Of a DNA stretch of 64,000 nt, positions 1 to 8,848 are shown piece by piece (position 1 is the stretch's first letter; each line of letters starts with the position of its first letter). A model generated the notes under the pieces. It saw only the letters and a program-made list of their open reading frames with translations, was not told the origin of the DNA and ran no database searches. This DNA is from CBEULR01 sp965544035 (lineage in GTDB: Bacteria > Bacillota > Desulfotomaculia > Desulfotomaculales > Desulforudaceae): positions 57,283 through 121,282 of the forward strand of contig CBEULR010000008.1 of the NCBI GenBank assembly GCA_965544035.1, written 5' to 3'. The translations under genes were made by a program, and so were the position numbers.

Positions 1-434
1 ACCGAGGTCTCCAGGGATACCGGTTTCCCCTCATTTAGTTCGCTCCGGAGACGCAGGGTAATCAAGCCGTTGGGACGGGACAACACCTCGAAACCGTCGA
101 CGCCGTCGGCCACACTGTTCGCTCCGCCGTCGACCTTGCGCAGCAGCTGCCGTCCCTGCGAATCAAGATAGTAGTGCACCAGTTTTCCGCGAACATTTCG
201 GAACGCTATATGGTCAGCCGACTGGCCACCATCCGCAATCGCCACGGCCGACCGAACTTCACGGGCCATTCGGTCCAGCCCGATGCGGAGGTGGTCTCTG
301 GTTTCGAGTTCATCCGCCTGAACGCGCCAGAAGAGGAGCCCCCTCTGGTATGCCGCCAGCAGTGCCGAAAGCAGGATCCCTGTGATCAGCACGGCCACCA
401 ACACCTCGATCAGGGTGAATCCTCTGCTGTTCAT
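1..434 (-). CDS. Prepilin-like protein, minor pseudopilin (partial, runs off window start)
   Basis: Reading the minus strand from an ATG at 434 gives an open frame to the window edge with no stop, so only the N-terminal 144 or so residues are present. It starts MNSRGFTLIEVLVAV, a type IV prepilin signature: a short basic leader, cleavage after G5, F as the first mature residue and E at mature position 5, then a hydrophobic helix. The sequence GAGGTGAG stands 4 bases before the ATG. The rest (an RIGLDRMAREVRSA helix, then a beta-rich part) resembles PilW/GspJ-type minor pilins. It begins 5 bp after the preceding pilin gene, so it is the last visible gene of the pilus/secretion run. Family is clear; exact subtype is not. 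Confidence 0.8.
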   Translation of the reverse strand, partial: MNSRGFTLIEVLVAVLITGILLSALLAAYQRGLLFWRVQADELETRDHLRIGLDRMAREVRSAVAIADGGQSADHIAFRNVRGKLVHYYLDSQGRQLLRKVDGGANSVADGVDGFEVLSRPNGLITLRLRSELNEGKPVSLETS

Positions 435-439
435 CGCAC

Positions 440-826
440 TCACCTCGCGCCTCTTCGCGCTCGGAGAACCGAGATTTCTTCTCCGGTCGCATCCGAAACG
501 ACGGTTACCGTAATTTCAACCAGCCCCGGTTCCACCTTCTCAATGCCGGTCGTATAGCACAGTGAGGCAAACGGCTCAGGAAACGGCGTGGGACCCTCAT
601 CGGCCAAAGCACCGAAGGGCATACCCTTCAGCTCTTCGATTTTCCCCTGTGCCAGGCTGACCGCAGTCACCTGATCCCAACTCTCGCTCGAAACCGTCCT
701 GCCCTGGACAAAAAGACCGAGGAGAGGGACCAGGGCAACCGACAGAATAACAACAGCTACCAATAACTCAATCATGGTAAATCCGCGGTCATTTCTGGTC
801 ACGGGGAACCTCCCAGCAATTCTCAA
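440..826 (-). CDS. Prepilin-like protein, PilV/GspI-type minor pseudopilin
   Basis: The 128-residue protein has a basic leader ending in RG, then FTMIELLVAVVILSVALV, i.e. a class III (type IV pilin) signal with cleavage after the glycine and the conserved glutamate at +5. The short soluble part (about 90 residues) contains an SWDQVTAVSLAQGKIEELKG helix typical of PilV/GspI proteins, where the helix packs into the pilus core. It overlaps the upstream pilin gene by 38 bp and stops 5 bp before the next one, so the genes are translated in tandem. Role inferred: minor subunit of a type IV pilus or type II-like pseudopilus at the cytoplasmic membrane. Confidence 0.85.
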   Translation of the reverse strand: MRIAGRFPVTRNDRGFTMIELLVAVVILSVALVPLLGLFVQGRTVSSESWDQVTAVSLAQGKIEELKGMPFGALADEGPTPFPEPFASLCYTTGIEKVEPGLVEITVTVVSDATGEEISVLRARRGAR

Positions 827-1286
827 TCCTCACCCGACCGGTCACCGGCTTCACCACCACCCGGCTCTCCAAACCGGTGGCCCTGTGCTTCAATACCACC
901 GTTCCGCCGCCGTCCCGCGGTGAAACGGAACCGTTTCTGAACCATACCCGCATGTCGTTGTTGCCGAAGCCGGCCGATACAATTGAAACACCATCGGGCA
1001 GGTAAACCGTGTTCAGGACCCGTGTATTACGCAATACCGTATAGCGGTCCTCCCTAAAATGAATCTTGAACTCGTCGGCGCTTTCTTCGTTCAGCACCCT
1101 TTCTTGCACTTCCCGGATGTCGGCAGCAAGGATGCGTGCCGCGGCATCCAGCTGATGCCGGACAAGACCAGTCCTGAATCCGGGCACGGTTAGTGCGCCC
1201 AGAACCCCGAGCAGCAAGACCACAATCAGGAGTTCAATCAGGGTGAAACCCCGTTCGGTTTTACTCGGTTTCGGAACAGGATACAC
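789..1286 (-). CDS. Prepilin-like protein, GspH/FimT-type pseudopilin
   Basis: The prepilin motif TERGFTLIELLIVVLLLGVLG is followed by about 140 residues of beta-rich sequence, as in GspH/FimT minor pseudopilins. An open frame runs back to an ATG at 1346, but that would give a 33-residue leader and an 85-bp overlap with gspG. I place the start at the GTG at 1286, which follows GGGTGGGG by a few bases and leaves a normal leader of about 13 residues; a GTG at 1292 is the alternative. The overlap with gspG is then 26 bp. Likely role: initiation or tip complex of the pseudopilus. Confidence 0.8.
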   Translation of the reverse strand: MYPVPKPSKTERGFTLIELLIVVLLLGVLGALTVPGFRTGLVRHQLDAAARILAADIREVQERVLNEESADEFKIHFREDRYTVLRNTRVLNTVYLPDGVSIVSAGFGNNDMRVWFRNGSVSPRDGGGTVVLKHRATGLESRVVVKPVTGRVRIENCWEVPRDQK

Positions 1287-1716
1287 TTTCACCCCACCCG
1301 GATACGGAATGGTTCCCGGCCGCCGGATCGTCCTTTTCAGTAACATACCAGTTCTTACCGTCTTTCTGCCCGGTAGAGGTAACGATAAACTGCGTGCGGT
1401 CTCCGCTTACTAGATAATGGTAAGATCCGCCCCAAGGGTCCTTGATCCCGTTCCGATCTCCGGTCCAGCTTATCCCGTACTCCTGCAACACCTCGTCAAC
1501 TTCATCGGCAACAGGAAATCCTGCGGCAGGGTGTTCAATCCGGTAGACCTCCAGGGCCGCCTTAATGGTCTTCAGGTCGGCCTGCACCACAGCCAGACGC
1601 GCCTTCTCGGGTTGAGAGGCGTATTTCGGAATCACCAGTGCACCGATGATCCCCAAAATGAGAACGACGACCAGCAGTTCGGCCAAGGTAAACCCTTGCT
1701 CATCCCGCAGCTTCAC
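1261..1716 (-). CDS. Major pseudopilin, GspG-like
   Basis: The 151-residue protein starts MKLRDEQGFTLAELLVVV (cleavage after G8, E at mature position 5). The soluble part carries the GspG hallmark DPWGGSYHYLV near residue 93-103, followed by a short C-terminal region; in the family this segment is the calcium-binding loop area of the major pseudopilin. This is the only member of the four pilin genes with that signature, so it is probably the main fibre subunit. It starts 20 bp after gspF. The system could be a type IV pilus or a type II-like pseudopilus; no secretin or prepilin peptidase lies in the window. Confidence 0.88.
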   Translation of the reverse strand: MKLRDEQGFTLAELLVVVLILGIIGALVIPKYASQPEKARLAVVQADLKTIKAALEVYRIEHPAAGFPVADEVDEVLQEYGISWTGDRNGIKDPWGGSYHYLVSGDRTQFIVTSTGQKDGKNWYVTEKDDPAAGNHSVSGWGESVSCSETE

Positions 1717-1736
1717 ACCCGATCAACCCCATTCCT

Positions 1737-2936
1737 CTACTGAATACTCCAGACGATATCGAACATCGGCAGCAGAACCGAAAGCAGAATCAGACCGACC
1801 ACTACACCGATCCCCAGAATCAGCAGCGGTTCCAAAAGCGTAGTGATCCCGGCAATCCGGGCATCGGCATCCTGGTCAAAATAATCGGCCAGGCGGTCTA
1901 AGAGTGAACCAAGCTCACCCGTCTCCTCCCCGATCGCCACCACCTCCGGGATGATCCCCGGAATCAGCGTTTCCTGACGGAGAGCTTGCGCCAGCGTTAC
2001 GCCCTCCGCAACCCGGGTACGCACCCTGCTCAGGACCGGAGCCAGAGCACCGTAACCGGCCATCTCCTTCACCACATCCAGAGACTTCAGGATGGGAACT
2101 CCGCCGTTGGTCAAACCGCCTAAGGTGCGGCACATCCCGGCCATCATTCCGGAAAGATACAGTTTACCTATCACCGGCAGGCGCAAAATCATATGATCCA
2201 TACGCTGCCGTGCCTCTCCCCTGAGAGCCAGCCATCCATAAAAAGCGACAAGCACCAGTATGGTCATTAACAAAGGAAAACAATTCTGCAGGAAGAGGCT
2301 GACCGAGAATACGATCATTGTGGAGGTCGGCAACGGCGCATTAAGGGCCGTCAGCATGCCGTGAAAGGAGGGAAGGATGTATACCAGCAGTACTACGAAC
2401 ACTACCAGCGAAACCGCAAGAATCAGAGTCGGATAGGTAAGGGCGGCGACAACTTTGGACCGGAAGGAGTGCTGCCGCTCGTAATGCATTCCCAGTCTCT
2501 CCATAACCGGGACTAATCGACCGCTCAGCTCACCAGCCTCCGCCATACTGCAGAACAGTGCCGAAAACACGCGCGGATGGGCCCTGAAAGCATCGGCCAG
2601 ACCGGCACCCTCACCCAGTCGGGCGGTTACCGATTGCAATGCACGGCGAAGCTCCGGGTTCGATGATTGCCGTCCCAGGATGCCGACCGCGCTTCCTGGT
2701 GACAATCCGGCTTGCACCAAAGCTGCCAATTGGCGGCAGAACCATCCCAAGTCCCGGACCGAAACCCCTGTACGGCGAAAAAACGCCTCGGACGAGGAGG
2801 CCGGACGGATATCGGTAACCCAAAGCTTTCGGCTTCGCAACAAGGCTGCCGCCTCCGCCGTATCGGCTGCGGTGATCGTTCCCTTCAAGAGCCGCCCCTG
2901 AGCATCACGCCCTGCGTAGTGGAAGTCTGAAGCCAT
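1737..2936 (-). CDS. Type II secretion / type IV pilus inner-membrane platform protein GspF/PilC
   Basis: The 399-residue protein has two repeated T2SSF domains (about residues 65-190 and 270-390), each with conserved motifs such as FCRQLAALVQAGLSPGSA and RTLGGLTNGGVPILKSL, and three membrane segments (about 165-190, 210-240 and 365-390). Length matches the family (about 400). GspF anchors the assembly ATPase GspE to the membrane and drives pseudopilin extraction. A 114-bp spacer separates it from gspE; I see no terminator there, so co-transcription is likely. Confidence 0.93.
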   Translation of the reverse strand: MASDFHYAGRDAQGRLLKGTITAADTAEAAALLRSRKLWVTDIRPASSSEAFFRRTGVSVRDLGWFCRQLAALVQAGLSPGSAVGILGRQSSNPELRRALQSVTARLGEGAGLADAFRAHPRVFSALFCSMAEAGELSGRLVPVMERLGMHYERQHSFRSKVVAALTYPTLILAVSLVVFVVLLVYILPSFHGMLTALNAPLPTSTMIVFSVSLFLQNCFPLLMTILVLVAFYGWLALRGEARQRMDHMILRLPVIGKLYLSGMMAGMCRTLGGLTNGGVPILKSLDVVKEMAGYGALAPVLSRVRTRVAEGVTLAQALRQETLIPGIIPEVVAIGEETGELGSLLDRLADYFDQDADARIAGITTLLEPLLILGIGVVVGLILLSVLLPMFDIVWSIQ

Positions 2937-3050
2937 CTATTTCACCTGTGAGCAAAATGGATCCATAATGGCTAATATTTCAACTATTTGTCCGTTTTTC
3001 CTGCTTGCTGGTAGATATTTATACCTTGTGTCGAAGGCATCGGGGTGCAG

Positions 3051-4622
3051 CTAATCTCCCGTATGCGTGATACGCATCACCTCACTAATGGTGGTTACAC
3101 CATCGTACACTTTACGCAGGCCTTCTTCACCTATGGTAATCATGCCCTCCGCTCTGGCCGCCCGTTTCAAGTCGGCCAAAGGAACCCGGCGGCAGACTAG
3201 TTCACGCAAGCGATTGGTTACAACCAGGAACTCCGCCACCGCCACCCGCCCGCGGTAACCGGAACCGTCGCACCGTTCACACCCCACAGCCCGGTAGATC
3301 TTATGCCGGGATTCACTGTTCCCCAAGAATACCGCCTCACGTGAGCCCCTCTCCGGTGTATAGGCTTCACGACAGTGGGGGCAGACCCGCCGTACCAGAC
3401 GCTGGCTCAAGACCCCCAGTACCGATGAGGCAACAAGGTACGGTTCGATCCCCATGTCGGCGAGCCTGGTCAGGGCGCCCGCCGCGTCGTTGGTGTGCAG
3501 GGTGCTAAACACCATGTGGCCCGTGATCGCGGCCCGGGTGGCAATTTCGGCCGTCTCCCGGTCACGGATTTCGCCGACCATTATGATCTCCGGATCCTGC
3601 CGCAGGATGGACCGTAGAGCACGTGCAAAATCAAGACCGGCCCTGCGGTTGATCTGGATTTGATTTACGCCGGGCAACAGGTATTCAACGGGATCTTCAA
3701 TGGTGACGATGTTTACCTCGGGGGTGTTCAGTTCCTGAAGGACGGCATACAGTGTGGTGGTTTTTCCGCTGCCGGTGGGACCGGTGACCAGCACCATTCC
3801 ATAAGGATCATCAATCAATTCTCGAAAACACCGTAAGCTGTCCCGTGATAAACCCAGTTCATCCAGACCGAGCAGAACTCGACTGCGATCGAGCAAGCGA
3901 AGCACCGCCTTTTCCCCAAACACAGTGTGAACGGTGGACACCCGCAGATCAATGTCCCGTCGTCCCACGCGCACTGCAACACGACCATCCTGGGGGAGAC
4001 GCCTTTCGGCAATATCCATATCGGCCATTATCTTGACCCGCGAAATCAGAGAGGGACCGACCCCGGCGGGGACATTCATCACCGGATTGAGCACCCCGTC
4101 CACCCGGAACCGGACAAGCAGTCCGTCAGCCTGCGGTTCGAGGTGAATATCGGTTGCCTCGCGCTGTACTGCACGGGCGATGATGGTGTGCACCAACCGA
4201 GCGACCGGACCGTCACCAACGGCTGCATCCACCGGACGGTACACCGTTTCTTCCGGAACACTCCCGTCCGCCTCATGGATGCTGGCCGTCAGCCGCCCCA
4301 GGAGAGCATCACCGAAAACACGGTCGATTGTTTTCTCGATCAGGTTTTCCGGCCAGCGCACTGCTTCGATAACCGGGCACCCGCTGACCAGCCGCACATC
4401 ATCGATGGCAGCCACATCCCGGGGATCGGCCATGGCCAACGTAAGACGCAAACCATCCCTCTCCAAAGGGAAAACCCGATGCCGCCGCATCAGGTCTTCC
4501 GGGACAAGACGAAGAACATCCGGCTCCACCGTTAGCGGCCGGCCCTCGCAGTCATACAACACTTCTGAGAACCCATCCCCGTCCACGCCGACAGCCGGTC
4601 CGGTCTTGTTTTCGGGTTTCAT
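3051..4622 (-). CDS. Assembly ATPase GspE/PilB
   Basis: This is the hexameric secretion/pilus extension ATPase. Order in the 523-residue protein: N-terminal MshEN/GspE-N domain (about 25-130), N2 domain, then RecA-like ATPase with Walker A GPTGSGKTTTLY near residue 280, Asp box, Walker B IIMVGEIRDRETAE near 345 and His box TGHMVFSTLHTNDA. The tetracysteine zinc motif of PilB/GspE is present (CPHC near 412 and CERC near 447). All catalytic motifs are intact. It starts 18 bp after aroB stops, so the secretion genes are in one transcript with the shikimate genes. No pilT (retraction ATPase) is seen in the window. Confidence 0.93.
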   Translation of the reverse strand: MKPENKTGPAVGVDGDGFSEVLYDCEGRPLTVEPDVLRLVPEDLMRRHRVFPLERDGLRLTLAMADPRDVAAIDDVRLVSGCPVIEAVRWPENLIEKTIDRVFGDALLGRLTASIHEADGSVPEETVYRPVDAAVGDGPVARLVHTIIARAVQREATDIHLEPQADGLLVRFRVDGVLNPVMNVPAGVGPSLISRVKIMADMDIAERRLPQDGRVAVRVGRRDIDLRVSTVHTVFGEKAVLRLLDRSRVLLGLDELGLSRDSLRCFRELIDDPYGMVLVTGPTGSGKTTTLYAVLQELNTPEVNIVTIEDPVEYLLPGVNQIQINRRAGLDFARALRSILRQDPEIIMVGEIRDRETAEIATRAAITGHMVFSTLHTNDAAGALTRLADMGIEPYLVASSVLGVLSQRLVRRVCPHCREAYTPERGSREAVFLGNSESRHKIYRAVGCERCDGSGYRGRVAVAEFLVVTNRLRELVCRRVPLADLKRAARAEGMITIGEEGLRKVYDGVTTISEVMRITHTGD

Positions 4623-4640
4623 AAGATGTCCCTCCCCGCA

Positions 4641-5723
4641 TTACCGCAACAGTTCCATGATCTCTTCCGGAGTCGCCGGGTACACCACCGCTTTACCGAT
4701 CCTTTCCGGAAGGATGAAATTAATCCTTTCTCCCCTGATCTTCTTGTCGTGCGCAATCGCCTCCGCAAGCCGTTCCCGGCTCAAGCCAGGGGGAATTTCC
4801 GCCGGCAAGCCGGCACGTTCGATCAACTGCCTGATCCGGGTGTAATCCCTTTCTTGTAACCGCCCGAGGTTTCGGGAAACCCCGGCCGCCGCTACCATCC
4901 CGATCGCCACTGCCTCACCGTGAAGGTACACCGCATAACCGGTTAGCGTTTCCAGCGCATGACCAAAGGTGTGGCCGCAATTCAAAAGCTGCCGTACACC
5001 CCGCGAACTCTCGGTTTCGTCCGCCTCGACCACGGCCGCCTTAATCCGGCAGCAGACCTCGACCACATACGTCAGCGCGTCATCCTGCAGAGACAGTACG
5101 TGTCCCATGTTTGTCTCCAGCCAGGCAAAAAAAGCCTCGTCCCGAATAACACCATACTTGATGACCTCGGCCACCCCGGCCCGTATTTCCCGGGGAGGCA
5201 GGGTACGCATAGTGCGGACGTCGGCCAGGACCAAGCGCGGCTGATAGAAGGCGCCGATCACGTTTTTCCCGCGGGGATGGTTCACCCCGACTTTACCGCC
5301 CACGCTAGAATCCACCTGGGCGAGCAGAGTGGTTGGAATCTGGATTAAGTGAATCCCGCGCATAAAGGTCGCCGCAGCGAAACCGGCCGTATCGCCCACC
5401 ACACCGCCTCCCAAGGCGATAATCGCCGCGTCCCGGTCCAATCCGGCCTCAAACGCCCGGTCGTAAAGCTCGCTCACCGTCTGCAGCGTCTTATATGTTT
5501 CACCCTCCGGAATCTCGGCCCACAAAGGGCAAAAACCCACAGCCGCCAGGGATTGATCCACGGTATTGCCGTACAATCTCCGCACCGTCGGATTGGTGAC
5601 GACAAGCACCTTTCGCCCGGGTACGACCTCCTTCAAATAATCCCCGACCTGGGAAAGCAACCCGGGCCCAATCAGAATCCGATAGGACCTTTCACCCAAC
5701 CCGACCTCCAGCTCCCTGATCAA
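4641..5723 (-). CDS. aroB: 3-dehydroquinate synthase
   Basis: Converts DAHP to 3-dehydroquinate, second step of the shikimate pathway, NAD- and divalent-metal-dependent, cytosolic. The 360-residue protein shows the NAD-binding GGGVVGDTAGFAAATF block near residue 104-119, PTTLLAQVDSSVGGK near 130-145, and metal-binding residues in EVIKYG, NCGHTFGHALE and LHGEAVAIGM. The length is normal. It overlaps aroK by 4 bp (ATGA), indicating translational coupling. Confidence 0.97.
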   Translation of the reverse strand: MIRELEVGLGERSYRILIGPGLLSQVGDYLKEVVPGRKVLVVTNPTVRRLYGNTVDQSLAAVGFCPLWAEIPEGETYKTLQTVSELYDRAFEAGLDRDAAIIALGGGVVGDTAGFAAATFMRGIHLIQIPTTLLAQVDSSVGGKVGVNHPRGKNVIGAFYQPRLVLADVRTMRTLPPREIRAGVAEVIKYGVIRDEAFFAWLETNMGHVLSLQDDALTYVVEVCCRIKAAVVEADETESSRGVRQLLNCGHTFGHALETLTGYAVYLHGEAVAIGMVAAAGVSRNLGRLQERDYTRIRQLIERAGLPAEIPPGLSRERLAEAIAHDKKIRGERINFILPERIGKAVVYPATPEEIMELLR

Positions 5724-6235
5724 ATCAAACCCCGCTCCTTGAGATACCGCACGATGCTCTGCACCGTGCGGTCTGGTGAACTCGATCCGGTATCCACAGT
5801 AAACTCCGCCACGTCGTAAACCCCGGCGCGCGCCCGCATCAGCTCCTCAATCCGCGCCCGCTTATTTGGGCCACGCAACAGAGGGCGGTTGCCCTTAGAG
5901 GCCACCCTCCCCAGAATCACTTCGGGGGAGGCCGTCAAGCCGATAAGCACTCCGCCCGCCTTGAGATGGGCAACATTCTCCGGATTCAGAACGGTACCTC
6001 CACCCGTGGCGACGACCAAGCCCTGCGGTTCGGCCAGTTTACGGCACAGAAGGTTCTCTTCAGAACGAAAGCGCATCTCGCCGTCCTCGCTGAAAATCCG
6101 CGCCACGGTCTTCCCGGTCAACCGCTCAATCTCGCTGTCGGTGTCTATAAAGCGCCGCCGCAGTGTGCGGGCCAGCCGTCGCCCGATGACAGTCTTTCCG
6201 GTACCCATAAACCCGATCAAAACAATGTTTTTCAA
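5720..6235 (-). CDS. aroK: Shikimate kinase
   Basis: Phosphorylates shikimate at O3 with ATP. The 171-residue P-loop protein has Walker A GFMGTGKTVIGRRLA near residue 8-22, the shikimate-binding DTDSEIE near 32-38, a second substrate site RFRSEE near 56-61, and the GGGTVL motif near 78-83, then an LID region with the conserved RP(L) of NRPLLRG. It lies 3 bp after aroC and overlaps aroB by 4 bp. Confidence 0.96.
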   Translation of the reverse strand: MKNIVLIGFMGTGKTVIGRRLARTLRRRFIDTDSEIERLTGKTVARIFSEDGEMRFRSEENLLCRKLAEPQGLVVATGGGTVLNPENVAHLKAGGVLIGLTASPEVILGRVASKGNRPLLRGPNKRARIEELMRARAGVYDVAEFTVDTGSSSPDRTVQSIVRYLKERGLI

Positions 6236-6238
6236 CCG

Positions 6239-7399
6239 CTACACGCCCTTTACGCGATCACGGTACCGCTCCCAACTCTCCTTAAACTCCCCCAGCGTAT
6301 CCCCGCCGAATTTCTCGGCGGCAAGCACCGCCAGTTCCCACGCCACCACGGCCTCACCGATCACACAGGCCGCCGGCACCGCGCAGATGTCCGAACGCTC
6401 ATAGGCCGCCTCGACCGCCTCCCCGGTCTCCAGATCAACACTCGCGAGCGGGCGTCTGAGGGTGGGAATCGGCTTCATCGCCGCCCGTATCACCAGCGGT
6501 TCGCCGTTGCTCATGCCGCCCTCGACTCCGCCGGCACGGTTGGTCTTTCGGAAATAACCGCGGCCGGGCTCGTAGAATATCTCGTCCTGAACCTCTGAAC
6601 CGGGACGGAGCGCACCCTGAAAACCGAGACCGAACTCCACACCCTTGATGGCCTGAATGCTCATCAGCGCCCCCGCCAGCCGTCCGTCAAGCCTGCGGTC
6701 CCATTGCGCATAGCTGCCCAGTCCCGGCGGCAGGTTGTATACCCGGATCTCAAACACGCCGCCCAGTGAATCGCCGATGTCACGGATCCGATCAATGTGC
6801 TCCATCATCTTGTAACTGGATACCGGATGCGGGCACATCACACTGGAGGTCTCGGTACGCTCACGCAACGCCTCTGCATCCAGCTCGGGCACCTCGGCCT
6901 CGACCTGCCCGATCCGGCGCACAAAACCGACAATGGTCACACCCACTTCATCCAGCAGCCGTCTGGCGACACTGCCCACCGCCACCCGCACCGCCGTCTC
7001 GCGGGCGCTCGCCCGCTCCAGAACGTTCCGAATATCCCGATGACCATATTTCATAGCCCCGGACAAATCAGCGTGCCCCGGGCGCGGCCGCGTGATCACA
7101 CGGTCATCAAGCGCCGCTTCCGGACCCGGGTTCATCGTATGCGTCCAGTTCACCCAATCCTTGTTTCGAATCTGCAGGCACACCGGGGTCCCCAGCGTAA
7201 ACCCGCCGCGCACACCGGCCAGAAGCTCAACATGATCCCGTTCAATGCTCATTCTCTTCCCGCGCCCATAGCCGCCCTGCCTGCGCTTCAGCTGGAGATT
7301 AATGTACTCCGCAGTCAGGGGAAGCCCGGCGGGCAGTCCCTCGATTACCGCTGTCAAGGCCGGTCCGTGCGACTCGCCGGCCGACAGGTAACGCAGCAT
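6239..7399 (-). CDS. aroC: Chorismate synthase
   Basis: Catalyses the last shikimate step, EPSP to chorismate, with reduced FMN. The 386-residue protein begins MLRYLSAGESHGPAL and carries the three family signatures: GESHGPALTAVIEGLPAG (8-25), the GRASARET-like ERASARETAVRVAVG block near 128-142, and RPLASVDLETGEA near 335-347. It lies 39 bp downstream of aroE and 3 bp ahead of aroK. AroA (EPSP synthase), AroD and AroF/G are not in the window, so the cluster is partial. Confidence 0.97.
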   Translation of the reverse strand: MLRYLSAGESHGPALTAVIEGLPAGLPLTAEYINLQLKRRQGGYGRGKRMSIERDHVELLAGVRGGFTLGTPVCLQIRNKDWVNWTHTMNPGPEAALDDRVITRPRPGHADLSGAMKYGHRDIRNVLERASARETAVRVAVGSVARRLLDEVGVTIVGFVRRIGQVEAEVPELDAEALRERTETSSVMCPHPVSSYKMMEHIDRIRDIGDSLGGVFEIRVYNLPPGLGSYAQWDRRLDGRLAGALMSIQAIKGVEFGLGFQGALRPGSEVQDEIFYEPGRGYFRKTNRAGGVEGGMSNGEPLVIRAAMKPIPTLRRPLASVDLETGEAVEAAYERSDICAVPAACVIGEAVVAWELAVLAAEKFGGDTLGEFKESWERYRDRVKGV

Positions 7400-7438
7400 T
7401 TCCGATCACCCTTCTCCAAATCAATAACAGCGGAATCC

Positions 7439-8317
7439 CTAGTCTCCGGCATCGGTCCCGAACCGGGATTCCAGCGCCTCGTCCAGCGCCCGCCGCATCT
7501 CTTCCACCGGGGCTTTTCGTCCCGTCCACAGTTCAAAAGCCTGTACTCCCTGGTACAAGAGCATTTCCAGTCCGCTCGCCGTGCGCGCTCCCGCAAGGGC
7601 CGCCTTGTGCAAAAACCTGGTCTGCCGCGGGTTATAAACCAGATCATATACCAGCTGCCCCGTGTGAAACCACCTTGCATCGACCGGAGGGCATTCGTCT
7701 ACCTGAGGGTGCATCCCCAACGTCGTCGTCTGGACCACCAGATCGGCATCACCGATCTCCCTGCCGAGCAGCCGATCCGACCAAGACCGAACTGCCGTAT
7801 CACAGCCCAATTCGGAAACCAGCTCAGCGAGAGCTACCGCACGCTCCACCGTGCGGTTTACAAACACCACCCGTTCCGCGCCGCTCAAGGCAATCTGCAC
7901 CGCGACCGCCCTGGCCGCACCGCCGGCACCGAGCACTACCGCCCGTTTTCCGGGGAGCTCAAACCCCTGCTCGGTCAGGGAACGCAAAAACCCGCCGGCG
8001 TCTGTGTTGTGGCCGACCAGTTTCCCGTCCCGAACCACAATCGTATTGACAGCGCTGATGAGGCGGGCGTCTTCCGCAAGTTGATCAAGGAAAGAAAGGA
8101 CGGTCTCCTTGTGCGGCACCGTGACGTTTACGCCGCCGAGACCGAGGGCACGGATCGAGGCCGCCGCGTCTCCCAGGAACTCCGGATGGACGGGAAACGC
8201 CGCATAGATGCAATTCATTCCGTGGGCTTTAAAGGCAGCGTTGTGCATTGCCGGTGACACTGAATGCGCCACCGGGTATCCGAGCAAACCGTAAACCTTT
8301 GTTTCACCGTTGATCAT
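7439..8317 (-). CDS. aroE: Shikimate dehydrogenase (NADP+)
   Basis: Reduces 3-dehydroshikimate to shikimate. The 292-residue protein has the substrate-binding domain with YPVAHSVSPAMHNAAF and the catalytic-lysine motif NVTVPHKE (about 64-71), then NTDAGGFLRSL near 102-112, and an NADP-binding Rossmann fold with GAGGAARAV near 130-138 followed by NRT. It overlaps yqeG by 14 bp, so both are read from one transcript. Confidence 0.96.
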   Translation of the reverse strand: MINGETKVYGLLGYPVAHSVSPAMHNAAFKAHGMNCIYAAFPVHPEFLGDAAASIRALGLGGVNVTVPHKETVLSFLDQLAEDARLISAVNTIVVRDGKLVGHNTDAGGFLRSLTEQGFELPGKRAVVLGAGGAARAVAVQIALSGAERVVFVNRTVERAVALAELVSELGCDTAVRSWSDRLLGREIGDADLVVQTTTLGMHPQVDECPPVDARWFHTGQLVYDLVYNPRQTRFLHKAALAGARTASGLEMLLYQGVQAFELWTGRKAPVEEMRRALDEALESRFGTDAGD

Positions 8318-8843
8318 GTGTGGGCCTCCGGTACAAACCGACTCGCTTGCGAATGCGCGGCAGAAAAAGGCGTTCCAACTGCCGGGTAATCAGCGTGGTA
8401 CCAATAAATTCCTTGCCCTTCATCGGTTTGGTGAGAATGGTAAACATGCCGAGGCGGTTCCCGCCTACAACATCAGTAAAAATCTGGTCGCCCACCACCG
8501 CCGTTTCCCGCGCCTCGGCATTCAGCATCCGTAGGGCCTTCCTAAACGGCGACTTTCTCGGTTTGACGGCGTTGAACACCGCCGGAATTCCGGCCGCATC
8601 CGCCATCCGCTCGGCCGCACGGGTACGGTTGTTGGATACAATGGCGATACGGATGCCGCGTTCCTGCACGCGGTTCAACCAGTCGATCACTTCCGAGGTG
8701 AACTCGGGAGCGCCCCGCTCGATAATCGTGTTGTCCAGGTCGAAAATCATATACCTGATTCCACGACGCTGGAGATCGTCCAGGTCGATATCGAAAATGC
8801 TGGAGACGTAAAGGCGGGGGTAAAAGAGACGGTGCACCGCCAA
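8304..8843 (-). CDS. yqeG: YqeG-family HAD IIIA-type phosphatase
   Basis: The 179-residue protein has HAD motifs: motif I FDLDNTIIERG near residue 35-45, motif II IVSNN near 68-72, and a motif III/IV region with KPRKSPFRKAL and VGDQIFTDVVGGNRLG. The organisation matches YqeG/YrfG-type HAD III phosphatases; mitochondrial relatives dephosphorylate phosphatidylglycerolphosphate, so a lipid or small-metabolite phosphatase is possible, but the bacterial substrate is not settled. It sits between mobAB (5 bp gap) and aroE, a common position in Firmicutes. Confidence 0.9.
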   Translation of the reverse strand: MAVHRLFYPRLYVSSIFDIDLDDLQRRGIRYMIFDLDNTIIERGAPEFTSEVIDWLNRVQERGIRIAIVSNNRTRAAERMADAAGIPAVFNAVKPRKSPFRKALRMLNAEARETAVVGDQIFTDVVGGNRLGMFTILTKPMKGKEFIGTTLITRQLERLFLPRIRKRVGLYRRPTHDQR

Positions 8844-8848
8844 ACCTC

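Noticed and set aside
6797..8257. Long plus-strand open frame (486 codons) opposite aroC and aroE
   Set aside because: It is an antisense shadow of strongly conserved genes, rich in Arg, His and Pro, with no family motif.
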